Source of the DNA: Volvox africanus
Lineage: Eukaryota; Chlorophyta; Chlorophyceae; Chlamydomonadales; Volvocaceae
DNA: 64,000 bases
NCBI GenBank assembly: GCA_030268105.1
Contig: BSDZ01000079.1
Span: 3,896,001-3,960,000 of the forward strand
Direction: 5' to 3'
This document shows positions 12,741 to 23,366 of the stretch, in pieces. Position 1 is the stretch's first letter. Each line of letters starts with the position of its first letter. The notes below the pieces were generated by a model, which did not search any database, was not told the origin of the DNA, and worked only from the letters and a program-made list of their open reading frames with translations. A program made the position numbers and the translations under genes.

Positions 12741-13726
12741 CGATTTGGCGGTTTGGCCATCTGATCGCGGCCAAGGACGTGCGGGAAATTTGGAGGGCGT
12801 CGGGTCGTTCGAACAGATAACAAGCTACTGGCATGTGGTTGGGTGATGTCACTGTCGCAGCAGGATTCTGCCCTTGCAAATTTAGAGGCCGCTCAAGGTT
12901 ACAGAGTTACGCCCTTGCATACAGGCGCAGGACCTATGGCACTCTCTCTCACCTAAGGTACTCTGATCATGTAGCTGTTGTTACCACAGGGTAGGGAATC
13001 CTACTGGTTTCTATTTGCACTGAGCATAACAGGCAGGATATATGCGGGCTATTTTTCTTTGAAGTGACCAGTCGTGACGCTGATGTAGCAGAGTAGACCT
13101 GAACCAGATGAAAATGTAGACGTAGGGCGCGCTTTGATTCTGTTGATGCCGGATCAGGATAGGTCGTTGTTACCAACGGGTTATTCGCCACGTACCATCT
13201 TTGTGACCAATCTTTTCAATGCGATGCCGGTGCGTCATGAAATGGTTTCTGTTTTCTACGATCCTGTGGTGCCTACGGACAAGGAATCCTGTGGTGCCTA
13301 AGAACAACATGACATCGGAAAACGACATTCTGTTCGGCTATGCCAGCTTACAGCCAGTTTTGCAGAGCTATCTCGCATGATCCCCAATGTAACTATACAG
13401 TCTTTAGATTAAAACTTTCAGTCAGGCACACGATAAAGTGCTTTCCACATATGGTCCACAGGTTGCTGGGGCATGCAGGGTGACCATATTCCCTGGGTGC
13501 TGAGGATTCATGCCGTCCCAGGGTAAGATGTATTCACAACGCTGAGCAACGGGCGGCCTGCACTCTTGCGTCATCAACACAGTGATGGTCCTGACCACGA
13601 CACTCGTTTGAGAAGAGGGGGAAAACGCCGACTCAATCCAGCATCAGACACCGCACCGCAGAAAATGAAATTAACTACACCAGCCCGATTTGATCGAACG
13701 CATCCAAAAGCGGTATCACGAGGGGC
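12741..13726. other. Convergent intergenic region before RNase H2C
   Basis: About 1 kb between convergent genes, presumably both 3'UTRs. It contains a 15-base direct repeat (ATCCTGTGGTGCCTA) at 13261-13275 and 13286-13300. The first 80 bases carry the possible frame-shifted extension of the 12.0-kb gene. No other coding signal was seen. Confidence 0.4.
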
Positions 13727-14144
13727 TCACTGTATAATGGATGCTGTCGTGGACATAATGGATCGCAGCTCTTGTTCCGTCTCTTCCAGGCTGACCACGG
13801 TGTGCACCTGCACATCCAACATGTCAGTGCGTTGTGGAAATGGCGCACGAGTTATTGAGGCCATGGCAGCCTTGCAATCCGTGTAGTCATGATGATAAGA
13901 TGGGGAGAAGTGCTGTACAATAACCAAACGCCCCTAGAACCCACCAGGTTTGAGAGGGCACACCATTCCAAAGCGCGTCTGAAAGGATCGCTGGGACCAG
14001 GCGCTACATCGTGAGCCCATAAGGTGAAGGAGCTGAACTCAGAGGATGCGGTCCACTGGCGTTGACATTCGTCGGAGCTGATGTGTGAGTTGTTTGAGCG
14101 GATGACAAATCCGCGGTAACCCTCCGGAAGCGACACCCTTGCGC
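13727..14144 (-). CDS. RNASEH2C: Ribonuclease H2 subunit C, C-terminal exons
   Basis: Non-catalytic subunit of the heterotrimeric RNase H2, which removes RNA from RNA/DNA hybrids and misincorporated ribonucleotides in the nucleus. Two minus-strand exons are secure: 14144-13945 and 13807-13727, with a phase-0 junction. The first carries the family's VSLPEGYRGFVIR, followed by FSSFTLWAHDVAPGP and ALEW, which align with the conserved FTLWG..xxPGP and ALxW of the human subunit. Across the splice the reading becomes ALEWCALSNLVHTVV, matching the conserved LAxxVH ending. The protein stops with TGA at 13729-13727. The upstream exon or exons with the LPC.....GP motif should lie to the right (14145-15700) but could not be fixed. 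A weak candidate is VELPYVVPYGPV near 14990-15045. Confidence 0.85.
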
Positions 14145-17096
14145 CTGCTCAACGGGAAAAGCGAATGTTTTCTTCTTGTATATCATTATTGGGGTCCAGT
14201 TATCGTACCTCGCAGCAATCGTCCTCGCAAGAAGGCCTGGTCAGTTTCTGGGGGCACATACCAATAAGTCAGAAGTTAGGGATTCCTCAGCACTCCCGCT
14301 TGCCCATATATGCTTCCAATCCACCTCTTCCTTGGCCTTGCGTCCATGTCTCCTCCAGCTTTGCCGATGTCGTGTTGTTTGCAAGTTTGATTGGCAGGTT
14401 ATGCATATATCCGTTGCTTAACCCAGTCTGGATAGTAATAACGCTTGAACTTGCCATAAGAATCCGTTTCCTCTATTGGAAACTGTAATTTTATAGGGAC
14501 TTGGAAGATCCTCCCGCAGCCTTTGTTCCCCAATGTCCCGCCAAATTCGGAGACACCTGAATGCCAAGCTGTAAGGCAAGCTATGGAATCTATTCACAGC
14601 TGAAAATCATCAACAAGGCAGTTCAAAAGAAATTGCTATGCGTCGTGTGCTCGTGACGGGTCGTGACCTCGTGTCGTCAAATTTTCCTTTTCGCCGTTTC
14701 CTGCCCGTCTTTCCGTTAGCGCGACGGTTGAAGGAATATGAGGAAGTAATAAAATCCTATTCTCCTTATGTTCTATGTTTTTAGGATACTCGACAATAGG
14801 ACAATTAGGAAAGCCAACACACCCCGCAGGGCAGGTCGAGAGGACAGTCGCTCTTTTGTAAGAACTTGTGATCACCAGGGGTCCCCTGACCACTGATGCC
14901 AACATCAGCCAAACATCCTACAACAAAGGCCCACAGCGGAATCTGCGCAAGTAGAATCCAGCACCATGATGAAATCGTGAGCTCCATATAAGGAGATGTG
15001 TGAGTCTTAACCGGACCGTACGGGACGACATATGGGAGCTCCACACTGTTCTTAACCAGAAGGTGTTACTTGGAGCCCAGGAAGTCTCAAGGATCCAAAT
15101 CTGATCAATTCTGTTTCAGTATGCATGGAGTATTGACTCTTGACCTCTTGCACATGTTGATACGTAAGATCCGAGAGCCTGCGCTGAGCTTGAGAGCGGG
15201 CCACCGGTCCGGTCCACGGGCGCAAACTAAGTTTTAGAACCGACAGTGGATGTGTGCTAACTGGAATACGGTACCATCACGTTCAATAGCAAGGGATACG
15301 TATAACGCTTCATCTGAAGCAGAATTGCAGAGACTGTCGTCCATTGTGCTGGTGATGCTCAATGTTGCTGCCCCACGCTGGACTGGTACCCTTACGTAGG
15401 ACTCCTGCACACACACATTGGCAAAGTGGCATGCTCTGCAACTACCTATCGCAGAGCCCTATCACAAACTGATCTGGCGGGAGATCACTTATTACGTCAC
15501 CTGGATCTGGTGACGTAAACGGCATAACTGCTGGCAGGTGAACTGTCGGCTTCACACCTGGCTGAGATAGCTGCTGCATCCGGGAAATTGACCCATTTGC
15601 TGAACCATCAGCAGCGGCGCTCATGGACCATTGTACGTCAACATACGGAACATGTCCATGACATCCTTCAAAGAGATGCAAGATTTTGGACCCGTACAGT
15701 CCTATGGGATGTGGCAGTCGCTTGTTGACTCTTGTACGAGCCTTGTCACAGCGAACCCCAAAAATGAAACCTGACTGGCATGTAGTGACTCGCTTGGCTG
15801 CATCCTTTTTTGTCGTACGGACGCAGCATACCTTGCCAGCAACAGGTGTGCCTGCTGCAGAACCCTACCGGCGGGCGCAGGTGTGGCAGCAGAATAATGG
15901 CTGGCACCGGTAGTGGACAAAAGATCGCCGGTCGAGCCTCAACAGTGATAAGTGGGGACCGTGGCATGAAGGACCTTTCAAGCATTCATGAGAGCACAGT
16001 TGGCGTATCCGTCAACCTATCGGTGTGCATCTGTGGCCCCCAACCCAGGTGGGGAGGCTATCGTACTCTTCCACATGATGCGCCTTTTGTTTCGAAGCCA
16101 TACCTTTGAGCTCTTCTCTTACAGCACAGAATTGCCAAATGCAGCAGAAGTGCAACCGACACACAAGCCTCCAATTAGTTCTCTTTTCAAATATTTTGCT
16201 CCCAACGTCGTGAAAACGGCCAAAACGCGTGCAAGCAGATCGTCGCCAGAAAGCTCCGGTGTAATGGTTGCTAGCACACTTCCAACGGTCATCAGTACTT
16301 GGAAACGTAAACGGGAATGTTACTATGGTTTGCCCGCCAGATTTGGATCGATGTAAGTAAACGAGGTAGCCCCCGGGTTACGTGTGGCAAAGCTTACTTG
16401 TATCAGTGCTCACGTCCCCTAACGGCCCAACAAATCACCAGCAAAGTGGATAATGCAAGGAAACCCACGCATTGGCAGCACCGCGGCACCAAGAAAAGGA
16501 ATGCCTTCACGTGCCGCGTACAGCCACAAAACAGGATCAACGGAAGCATTAACAGTACACACGGTTGCGGTCTGCTACGCTGCGAACGCAAGTCCGCATA
16601 CAGCTCGACCGTTCCGACACACACAGAAGTGAATCGCACACATCAACACGCATGAAAGCCCACACATGGAGATGACCAAAAACAAAAATGGCGTACGATA
16701 CGTGTACATTGGCCATGCAGGCCCAAAGTCATACTTTGCAGGAAAAACCCACGTTCCAAGTAGCAGAACAATTTGTATTCCTACGCGGAAACCTGCCTGG
16801 AGCATTGTCCCTCCCCGACATCCATTATGACCGCCTGTCCTTTTATTTCCCCTCCTAGGCCTGTGCTACTACTTTGGTGACAGGAGATGGGATCTAAAAC
16901 TAAACATAAAAATGGTGGTACAAAGGCTCTCCAGTCACATCCAAGCGCGATCATGTGAAGGATTTGCAATGTACGTGGGATCAGCAGCTTTTCGCGCAAG
17001 TTTATGACAACTGAGCGGTACGGCGCAACCCTGCCATCCCTTATGCCACGTGCAGCAGCAACAGGGAACCGGCTGTCACGCACACTGGAAAACTTG
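14145..17096. other. Region 5' of RNase H2C, exons unresolved
   Basis: About 3 kb that should hold the missing 5' exons and promoter of the RNase H2C gene and the 3' end of the Yippee gene. Several open readings exist on the minus strand (14805-15044, 15442-15681, and a hydrophobic one at 16575-16805), but none gives a recognisable domain with matching splice phase. A perfect TGACGT-containing palindrome lies at 15492-15518. Confidence 0.35.
15492..15518. promoter_or_regulatory. Perfect TTACGTCACC palindrome with two TGACGT cores
   Basis: TTACGTCACC at 15492-15501 and its exact reverse complement at 15509-15518 are separated by seven bases. Each arm holds a TGACG/CGTCA core, the element bound by bZIP factors of the TGA/CREB type. 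The position may be in the 5' region of the minus-strand RNase H2C gene. Regulatory use is inference only. Confidence 0.3.
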
Positions 17097-17753
17097 TCAC
17101 CAGTTGCCCTCCTGCGACGAAAAAGTTGTCGGGGCGAGGGGGCTTCTGGCATCCGTACGGCGCCAACGTGCAACGACCGTCGTCGACTTACAATCGAGGT
17201 ACCATAATCAGCTGGAGACGACTCACCTTCAGGACCTTGGCCTTTTCAATAATATACTTTCCCTCTTTGTACTTCTGGCTCTCCTCAAAGGCGTGCTCCT
17301 GCGCATCCGCGTCCCACTCAACACCTTTCCGCAACACCGTCGGGGACTTTGCCTATTACTCACATACTTCCAGCCCAGAACAGTGTTGCAGGATGTGCAG
17401 TAAATGTCGGCGACAGTGTGAAGTCCGGTAATGAGGACGCGCTCCTCCTTAGGCCCCAAGGTGACATTCACTCTGGGAAGAAACGTAACGTTCGAAGACG
17501 TTTTCAAAGCTGCGTTATTCGCCACTAGCTGGAAGTCACTTACGCGTTGTTTATTAGATATGCGCGTCCGTGGCGGCCTTGGAACGCCTACGCGCAGAGA
17601 AACAGTGTGTCGACGACTGACAAAATATGAGTTGTAAGGAAGGCACCGAACTACCTTGCTGATTATGTCGTCATGGTCAGCAGCATGAGCCCTGCAGGTT
17701 GCGCAACTGTAGATGCGCGGCCCGGACAGATACTGCTTGAAAGGTCGGCCCAT
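17097..17753 (-). CDS. YPEL: Yippee-family zinc-binding protein (112 aa)
   Basis: Small conserved eukaryotic protein with a cereblon/Mis18-like Yippee fold that binds one zinc. Animal relatives associate with nuclei and spindle poles; the role in algae is unknown. Exons on the minus strand: 17753-17655, 17587-17544, 17472-17364, 17298-17227 and 17111-17097. All phases fit and give 112 residues. The protein starts [20 protein letters not shown]. It has the first CxxC in YSCATCRAH, then [30 protein letters not shown], the second CxxC in CTSC, and LGWKY. The middle and length match the family closely. The last exon is only 15 bases and encodes EGNW plus stop. That small exon is supported by a consensus CGCAG acceptor and phase, but reading on past the GTGAGT donor would also end quickly, so the exact C-terminus is slightly uncertain. 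Confidence 0.95.
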
Positions 17754-18290
17754 ACCGTTCTCAGGCGCTAAGGACGGTAAATTACAGATCGGGAAGGAGA
17801 TATAGATTAATACACAATTTTTACGCACAGCTGCGTGAATGCGGGCTGCAGTTTACCACTAGGACGCAGGAATGAAATGTACCGAGCATTATTTCGGGGG
17901 CTCCGAGACCACACAGTCATGAGCGAAGTAATTATTTGTTCTCTTAGCTAGCTAAACATAGAAAAAAATTCATAAGTACTGGTAGAAAAAGCTTCTTCGG
18001 GAGGAACCAACTGCTTTAAAGGGAGTCAGGTGTTTTAAGCAAACCCTTATCACAAATAAATAAAATAATCACATAAAAGAATTTTTTAATCTTCTGAGGA
18101 ATGCGGGTTTTATCGCCAGATGGAGCTGAAACTGCTGTGACATCATTAGGGCTCGCGAAAACGTTAAAAAGGGTCGCGCACGATACGTTCGGCATAAATC
18201 AAACTGTGCTCCCACATTGCAATCAAAATTCTGCATACATATACTCACACCTTTGGATTCCCTTAGATTGTCAGTGGCGATATAGATACA
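17754..18290. other. Divergent promoter region, Yippee / 18.3-kb gene
   Basis: About 540 bases between the Yippee start and the first secure exon of the rightward gene. It is AT-richer than its surroundings (for example 17930-18090). The reading frame of the exon at 18291 is open back to a CCTTAG acceptor at 18264, so part of this stretch could be coding. Confidence 0.4.
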
Positions 18291-21200
18291 ATGGACACAA
18301 GCACCAATTACGAGGTCACGGGAGGACGCCACGTCTGGACGCGCCACTTGAATGGCATTGAGGATGCCTCGAAAGATGTCAAAGTACACGTATTTGATGG
18401 TCACCTGCTGATGAGCGTCAAGGGGCAACAAATTGAGTAAGCCAGCGTTGTTCCGGCGGCTCCCGATCGGCTGCGTCCCATGGGTCCTCGTGGGTCCAGG
18501 AACTCCCATAGCGTGACACAATACTATATTCATTCTCATTTTCAAATCTATTCAATGAAAATGAATCACTGTCCATTTCTGCGGATGATCACCGGCATTG
18601 AGCTTTCGGAGGCTTTCGGAGTTGGGCTTGGTACTTCATGCAGTCTTCCAATAGCCTTGCCTCCTCGTCGGGCTTCAGTTTCCATGAAGAGTTTAAGAAG
18701 CTCAACTGTAGCGCTGTGTATTGGCTGCTCTCGTCCGTGCTGTTGTTGATGCATCCCTTACATGGCTCTCGTGCTTGGTCTTAGCCGACGAGCGTCGCGC
18801 CGGCTCAGGCCAAGCACTGGGCTTTAATTGTCCAATGTTTTGGAAACCTGACGGCGACATAATCCCACTCCTCCAAGGGCTTTGGACCACACTTTGCGTG
18901 TGCGAGAATGGCCAAAACACATGGAGCTATTGTCAGACTCATCCTGGCTGCATGTTTGCACGGCGCAACGAGCAAGAAGTCAGCAGCTCTACAACTATCC
19001 AACAAACTATCCGTTAGTCCTTTAGGAAAACGTCTAACTATATGAGCCTTGAGCATCTGGGCGGTGAGTCTTCTTGCCCTTATGGCTCGCACGCGGGACC
19101 CTTCCGCCCGTCCCGTCCTACCACCACTGTTGTGTGTGGGATAGGGGGGTAGTACATCACCCGTGGCCACGAACCTGGCAGTCCCTACCTTCCCCGGTAT
19201 TTCGGGGCACCCTCATCCAGTCTCCCATGCCGACTTCTCCGAAATCAGTGCTTTTCCCAGGTTTCAGCACCCACCGCCGGCATCCAGCCGAATCTGCCAA
19301 ATCAACTAAGGCGTCAACTCCGCTCCTAGTCAGCTCGCAGGTCACTTTAACTGGGGTCTTCACAGTCCATCGACATGGGGACACCCTGCCCTCAACTAAG
19401 GGTCTATGGACAGCTCTCGGTCGGGGTAAAACCTGGAACTGTTGATGCACACGCAGCAATCCGCCTAATTTTCCGGGTCAACCCGGAAGCTTATCGTTTG
19501 CTTACCTCGGTACCGCTACATGCCGGCATTCCTATCTGCCTGTCTCCGTACCTTTCTATCTGCCTATCTGCCTGTCTTCCTATCTGCCTATATGCCTTGC
19601 TGGCTGGCCGCAGCGACCTCACCCTGCCGCCCAACGCCTACACTGGTGACGGACACGCCTCCTTCCAGCGGGGAACTCTGCGGGTAGATATGGCTGTCAA
19701 GGACCCGGGGGCCCCCGCTATGGTGGAGAAGGCACTGCGGGATCCTGACCGGCCTCACCCGCGCGAGGTACCGCTGCTCCTTCCGGGTCGCGGGCATGGC
19801 CACATTGTAGCAACAGGGGTGCCGCTGAAGGAGGACCCCACGGGGTACGTGCCATGCTGGGTGGGAAAGGGGTCCAGGGCACAGGCGAGGGATGAAGGGA
19901 AGAGAGGTCTTCTGGTGGGAATGCGGAAATTTGGGGTACTCGTAGCGGATCTGGATGTCGCTTTCATAAGATGCAGGTATTGGGATTGGGATTGAGTATT
20001 CTGATCGGCCCGGCTGGGCAAAACGGGAAATGGGAGGGCCCTATGCAGAAACCCATGCTCTAGAAAAGAGTCAGGGGGTTGAACCCGCCCCAGTTGAGAA
20101 CCCACCTCCCCTGCGCACTTCTCTGCCCCGCACTTCTCTGCCCCATATTTGTCTGCCCCGCACTTCTCTCTGCAGCCGGGGCACCCTGACCCCCGCCCAG
20201 GCTGAGTTCGGAGCGCGCAACGACCACTTGTTCGGTCGTCCTGAAGTCAAGGCGATCATGCCTGATGCCAACCTGGCATCCACCGTGGCCAGTGATATGC
20301 CCACGCTCACAAACCCGGTGAGCAATTCCAGTGCTTATCGAAGCGGTGGTATTGATGGCGCTGGAGCAGATGGTTGTGGCCCGACGGCCTCTCCGCGTGT
20401 GCATGTGTTAGCAGCCATGCAACGTGGCTCCGATGCAAGTGCATGGATATCAGGCAGGCAGCTGCGGCGCACGGAACTCTGGATACGCGCAGCTTGTGGT
20501 TGGGTCGTGTTGGATAACAGACAGATAAACGTCGCTGCTGTTTATGATGTCAGAAAATCGGATTTGACAATTATTGTATGGCTTTCGTGTTTCAGTTCTT
20601 ATCTGATGAAGGCGTTGGAATACCTGTGATGCACACCTGTGATGCAATGCATGACGGGTTGGTGCACCTGATTTAGCTGGGAACCAATCAGCACATATTG
20701 GCCGCCAAAAACGTATACATCAGGGTCGTCGAGGTTTATGAATGGATTTACGTTGCTAAGTAATGGGCGGACGGTGTTGAAGGGTTCAGTAATTGCCCGG
20801 GGCGGACAGTCACACGGGTAATATGTCCTGGTGGGACAGGAGGTGCACGTGTGGTCTACGCAGACGATGGTGTCCAGAGCAGGGTCATCTTGACAGTGTG
20901 TGTCACCTTTTTTGCCGCTGGCCCCACGTCAGGGCGCTGCCCTGGAATCTGCCGCTGACAGCGGCGAGACGGTGGTGGTGGACCCCAAGTCCTCGGAGAC
21001 CAAGGTCTTCATCCCCAAGGTGGACCAGGTCAGGGCGTCGATCGGGTGCCCGGGGGGAAGAGTAGGAGGTAAGAAGAACGGGTTTCGGAGCTCAGGATGA
21101 AGGATTATTGGGATCTTGCGTGGTCTCAATAGTGGACAAGATTATTGAAATTATGTGACTGATTATTCGCCCGATCCACAAGGCTGTCGGAAAAAAGGGT

Positions 21201-23366
21201 GGCCGAATTCCCTGCCTAGACATTCAGGATTTTCCCTCCCCTTTCACCTCCTATTACACTTCGCGGTTTAGGTTTTTGAACCCCTAAACCCTTACGTTAC
21301 CTTACAAACCCTAATGTCTCCCACTTTTCATGGCGCCTCTGAACAGAGGACATCATCTCCTGCCGTTAGCCCGCGCTTGGCTCCCTCACTGCTCATGAAG
21401 TCGTGTGTGCCCCCTTCATCATTCGCGCCCTTCATCCTTCTGCTGTCTTGACCTCCCAATGCATATCGGCCAGCTGGCGGAGTGGCTGGGTCGTGTGGAT
21501 CTGGCTCCCGCGGGAACCACCGTAGTGCGGGGCGCCCGGGACAAGGTGGTGGAAGCTGAGTACAACCAGCCCAACCGGAGCGGGGCCGGGAGGGACCAGG
21601 ATGCCCACGCTGACCAGTACACTCGCAAAACGTGAGTCCACCGGGACCTCTGCACCGCTTGGTAACCGCTTGGTCGCTTTTAAAGGGAGATATGCGCCAT
21701 ATGGTATTATGCTTGCGGCGAGGGGGACCTTCGCGTGGATGAGTCCTTTCTAATCTGCATTTCTGAATGCGGCTCTGTTGACTTCATCGCAACCTCCCCC
21801 CCTTCGTCTCTCTTCGTCTCTCTTTTTTCCCTCTCCCTCCTCTCTCCCTCTCTTCCTCTCTCTCTCTCTCACACACACATACACACACACACACACACAC
21901 AGCTCCCCAGCCCTTTTCACGAGGGGTTTAAGCTGCCAACGCTACCGATGAACACATTTGTCGTGTGCTAGCTGATTCATTGTGTCGAGCTGCAAGTTGG
22001 TACGGGGGTAGACCGAGGTGGGCAGCAGGAGGCTTACCGATCGCTTCGTGATGCTGTTGCTCGGGCCTCATGTCGGGTCTGTCTTCCGACCGTCCGGACC
22101 GTCCCTCCCGATCCGAACGCATGGTCCTATTCCCCTGCTGCTCCGGAACCGTATGCATCTCAGGGTAGACTACACGGAGGAGAAAGTGGGTATGGCCACC
22201 CGGCCCCTCGAGGCGCGGGATTTCTATGCCACCTGCGAATCCGCCACCGAGCCCTTCAGCAGCGTTAAGGCGCAGGCCGCGCAGGGAGATCCCTCCCTGG
22301 CCTGTGACATGTGCCGATGCGCGCCCTGCCAGTGCGACAAGGTCGACAAGAATTTTCCGTACCAGGTAAGAACCCACCCTGGAGTGCGCAGCTGTTAGGG
22401 GAGTGTTGCGCGGAAGTCCTTCGTTTGGGGGTGCAGTGCTGCACTCGAGCCCTTCGGGTTCCACTGGTGAAGTCCTGTAAAGCGGTTACCGCAGAAGAGT
22501 GTGTATGTATTGAGTTTGCATGCTGAGGTTTGAGACCACAGTACAGCTGTTGTGACTGGGGTAGTATTGGAAGTTGGACTGGATAGCTGCTGGAAGAAGG
22601 GTCGCAAAAAGCGTCTACATGCATTTCAGGTCCTCGACGAGGAAAGTAGACTGACAAGCGAACGTCATTACGAAAGATGTCGCCGGCGCGGCATGAGTAC
22701 GGCAGGTTTGGCATCTACATCTGAGATCTGGCAGTATTCCCATGCAGACAGGATGTCTGGTGAATAGGCACTCAGCAAGCCATAGCTTTGGACGATGACG
22801 TCTTTGTTCCATTTTTCCGTGCGACGTTCTGTTGATATCTTTCGTTGCGGCCCTTCCCACTCGGTGGTGCATCCCTTACCTCTTCCCGTCCCCTTGTCCC
22901 TTCCTTCCACATACATCGGGTGGCAGCTGACGCCTCAGGAACAGAAGCGCTCCGGCAGACCCTCCGTCCACAACTACCGCAAGGCGGTGACGGGCCCGAA
23001 CGCACACGCTGCCCATGACTACAACAAGGCAGGTGTCGGTGTGGTTCTAAACTAATGCCAGGGAAGGATTTTTACCTTCATCTTATAATGTTGAAGGTAA
23101 AAATGTTGGCTTCGGGTAAATATCCGGGTATGTATGTGTAATCCCAACCTCCCGTCACTCTCTTCTCTCCGGACTGTGGTTCATCCTTCGAAGTATCTTT
23201 CGTGTCCTCCCCTTTGACCCCTACCCTGCATCACCCGGCTCAGCTGCATTCCAAGGTTAGTAGCGAGGATCACGCTCAGGTGGAGTTCCGCACCCGCGAG
23301 TATGCGAGCAACGTGCCCCAGCAGGGAGTGGGAAGCCTGGAGGATCTCCACGCCAAGGAGCTGTAG
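18291..23366 (+). CDS. Uncharacterised 399-aa protein with a Cys cluster
   Basis: Not recognised. Eight exons join with consistent phase: 18291-18436, 19614-19844, 20176-20317, 20933-21028, 21474-21631, 22164-22365, 22927-23028 and 23244-23366. They give 1200 bases. The first 50 residues (TNYEVTGGRHVWTRHLNG, VKVHVFDGHLLMSVKG) look like a beta-rich fold faintly recalling Hsp20/CS repeats. The middle is hydrophilic and low in hydrophobic residues, typical of an extended filament- or microtubule-associated protein. Near residue 310 there is a Cys cluster, CDMCRCAPCQC. The C-terminus is charged (VEFRTREYASNVPQQG, ending LHAKEL) and stops with TAG at 23364-23366. Intron 7 uses a GC donor. The long first intron (about 1.2 kb) is the weakest join, and the true start could be further upstream. 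A ciliary role would be only a guess. Confidence 0.65.
19537..19598 (+). repeat. TATCTGCC-type tandem repeat in intron
   Basis: Imperfect 8-base units (TATCTGCC, with TGTCTCC and TGTCTTCC variants) form a pyrimidine-rich tract immediately before the acceptor of the exon at 19614. It probably serves as, or grew from, the polypyrimidine tract. Confidence 0.6.
20115..20175 (+). repeat. Four 15-base tandem units ending at a splice acceptor
   Basis: Units GCACTTCTCTGCCCC at 20115, 20130 and 20160 and a diverged copy at 20145 run directly into the exon that begins at 20176. The last unit is altered to end in CTGCAG, the functional acceptor. The array supplies the polypyrimidine tract of that intron. 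Confidence 0.7.
21821..21902 (+). repeat. CT/CA microsatellite in intron
   Basis: A (CT)n run passes into a (CA)n run, about 80 bases, inside the intron 21632-22163 of the uncharacterised 399-residue gene. It is an ordinary simple-sequence repeat. Confidence 0.85.
23068..23104. repeat. Perfect 13-bp inverted repeat inside a GC-donor intron
   Basis: ATTTTTACCTTCA at 23068-23080 and its exact reverse complement at 23092-23104, with an 11-base loop, lie 40 bases after the GC donor at 23029. The RNA would form a stable hairpin near the 5' splice site. Confidence 0.7.

Noticed and set aside
13261..13300. 15-base direct repeat pair
   Set aside because: A single short duplication in a 3' region, with no sign of an element or target-site structure.
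16403..16805. Hydrophobic, membrane-like readings on the minus strand
   Set aside because: The frames are short, overlap each other and lack convincing splice signals or family resemblance. The hydrophobicity follows from pyrimidine-rich composition.
18593..18706. Exon-like minus-strand segment (LKPDEEARLLEDCMKYQAQL)
   Set aside because: It has an acceptor and a GTGATC end, but no partner exon could be joined in phase. It lies inside the first intron of the better-supported plus-strand gene.
21269..21315. CCCTAAACCC words resembling telomere repeats
   Set aside because: Only scattered imperfect copies inside an intron, with no tandem array. They are not a telomere or interstitial telomere block.
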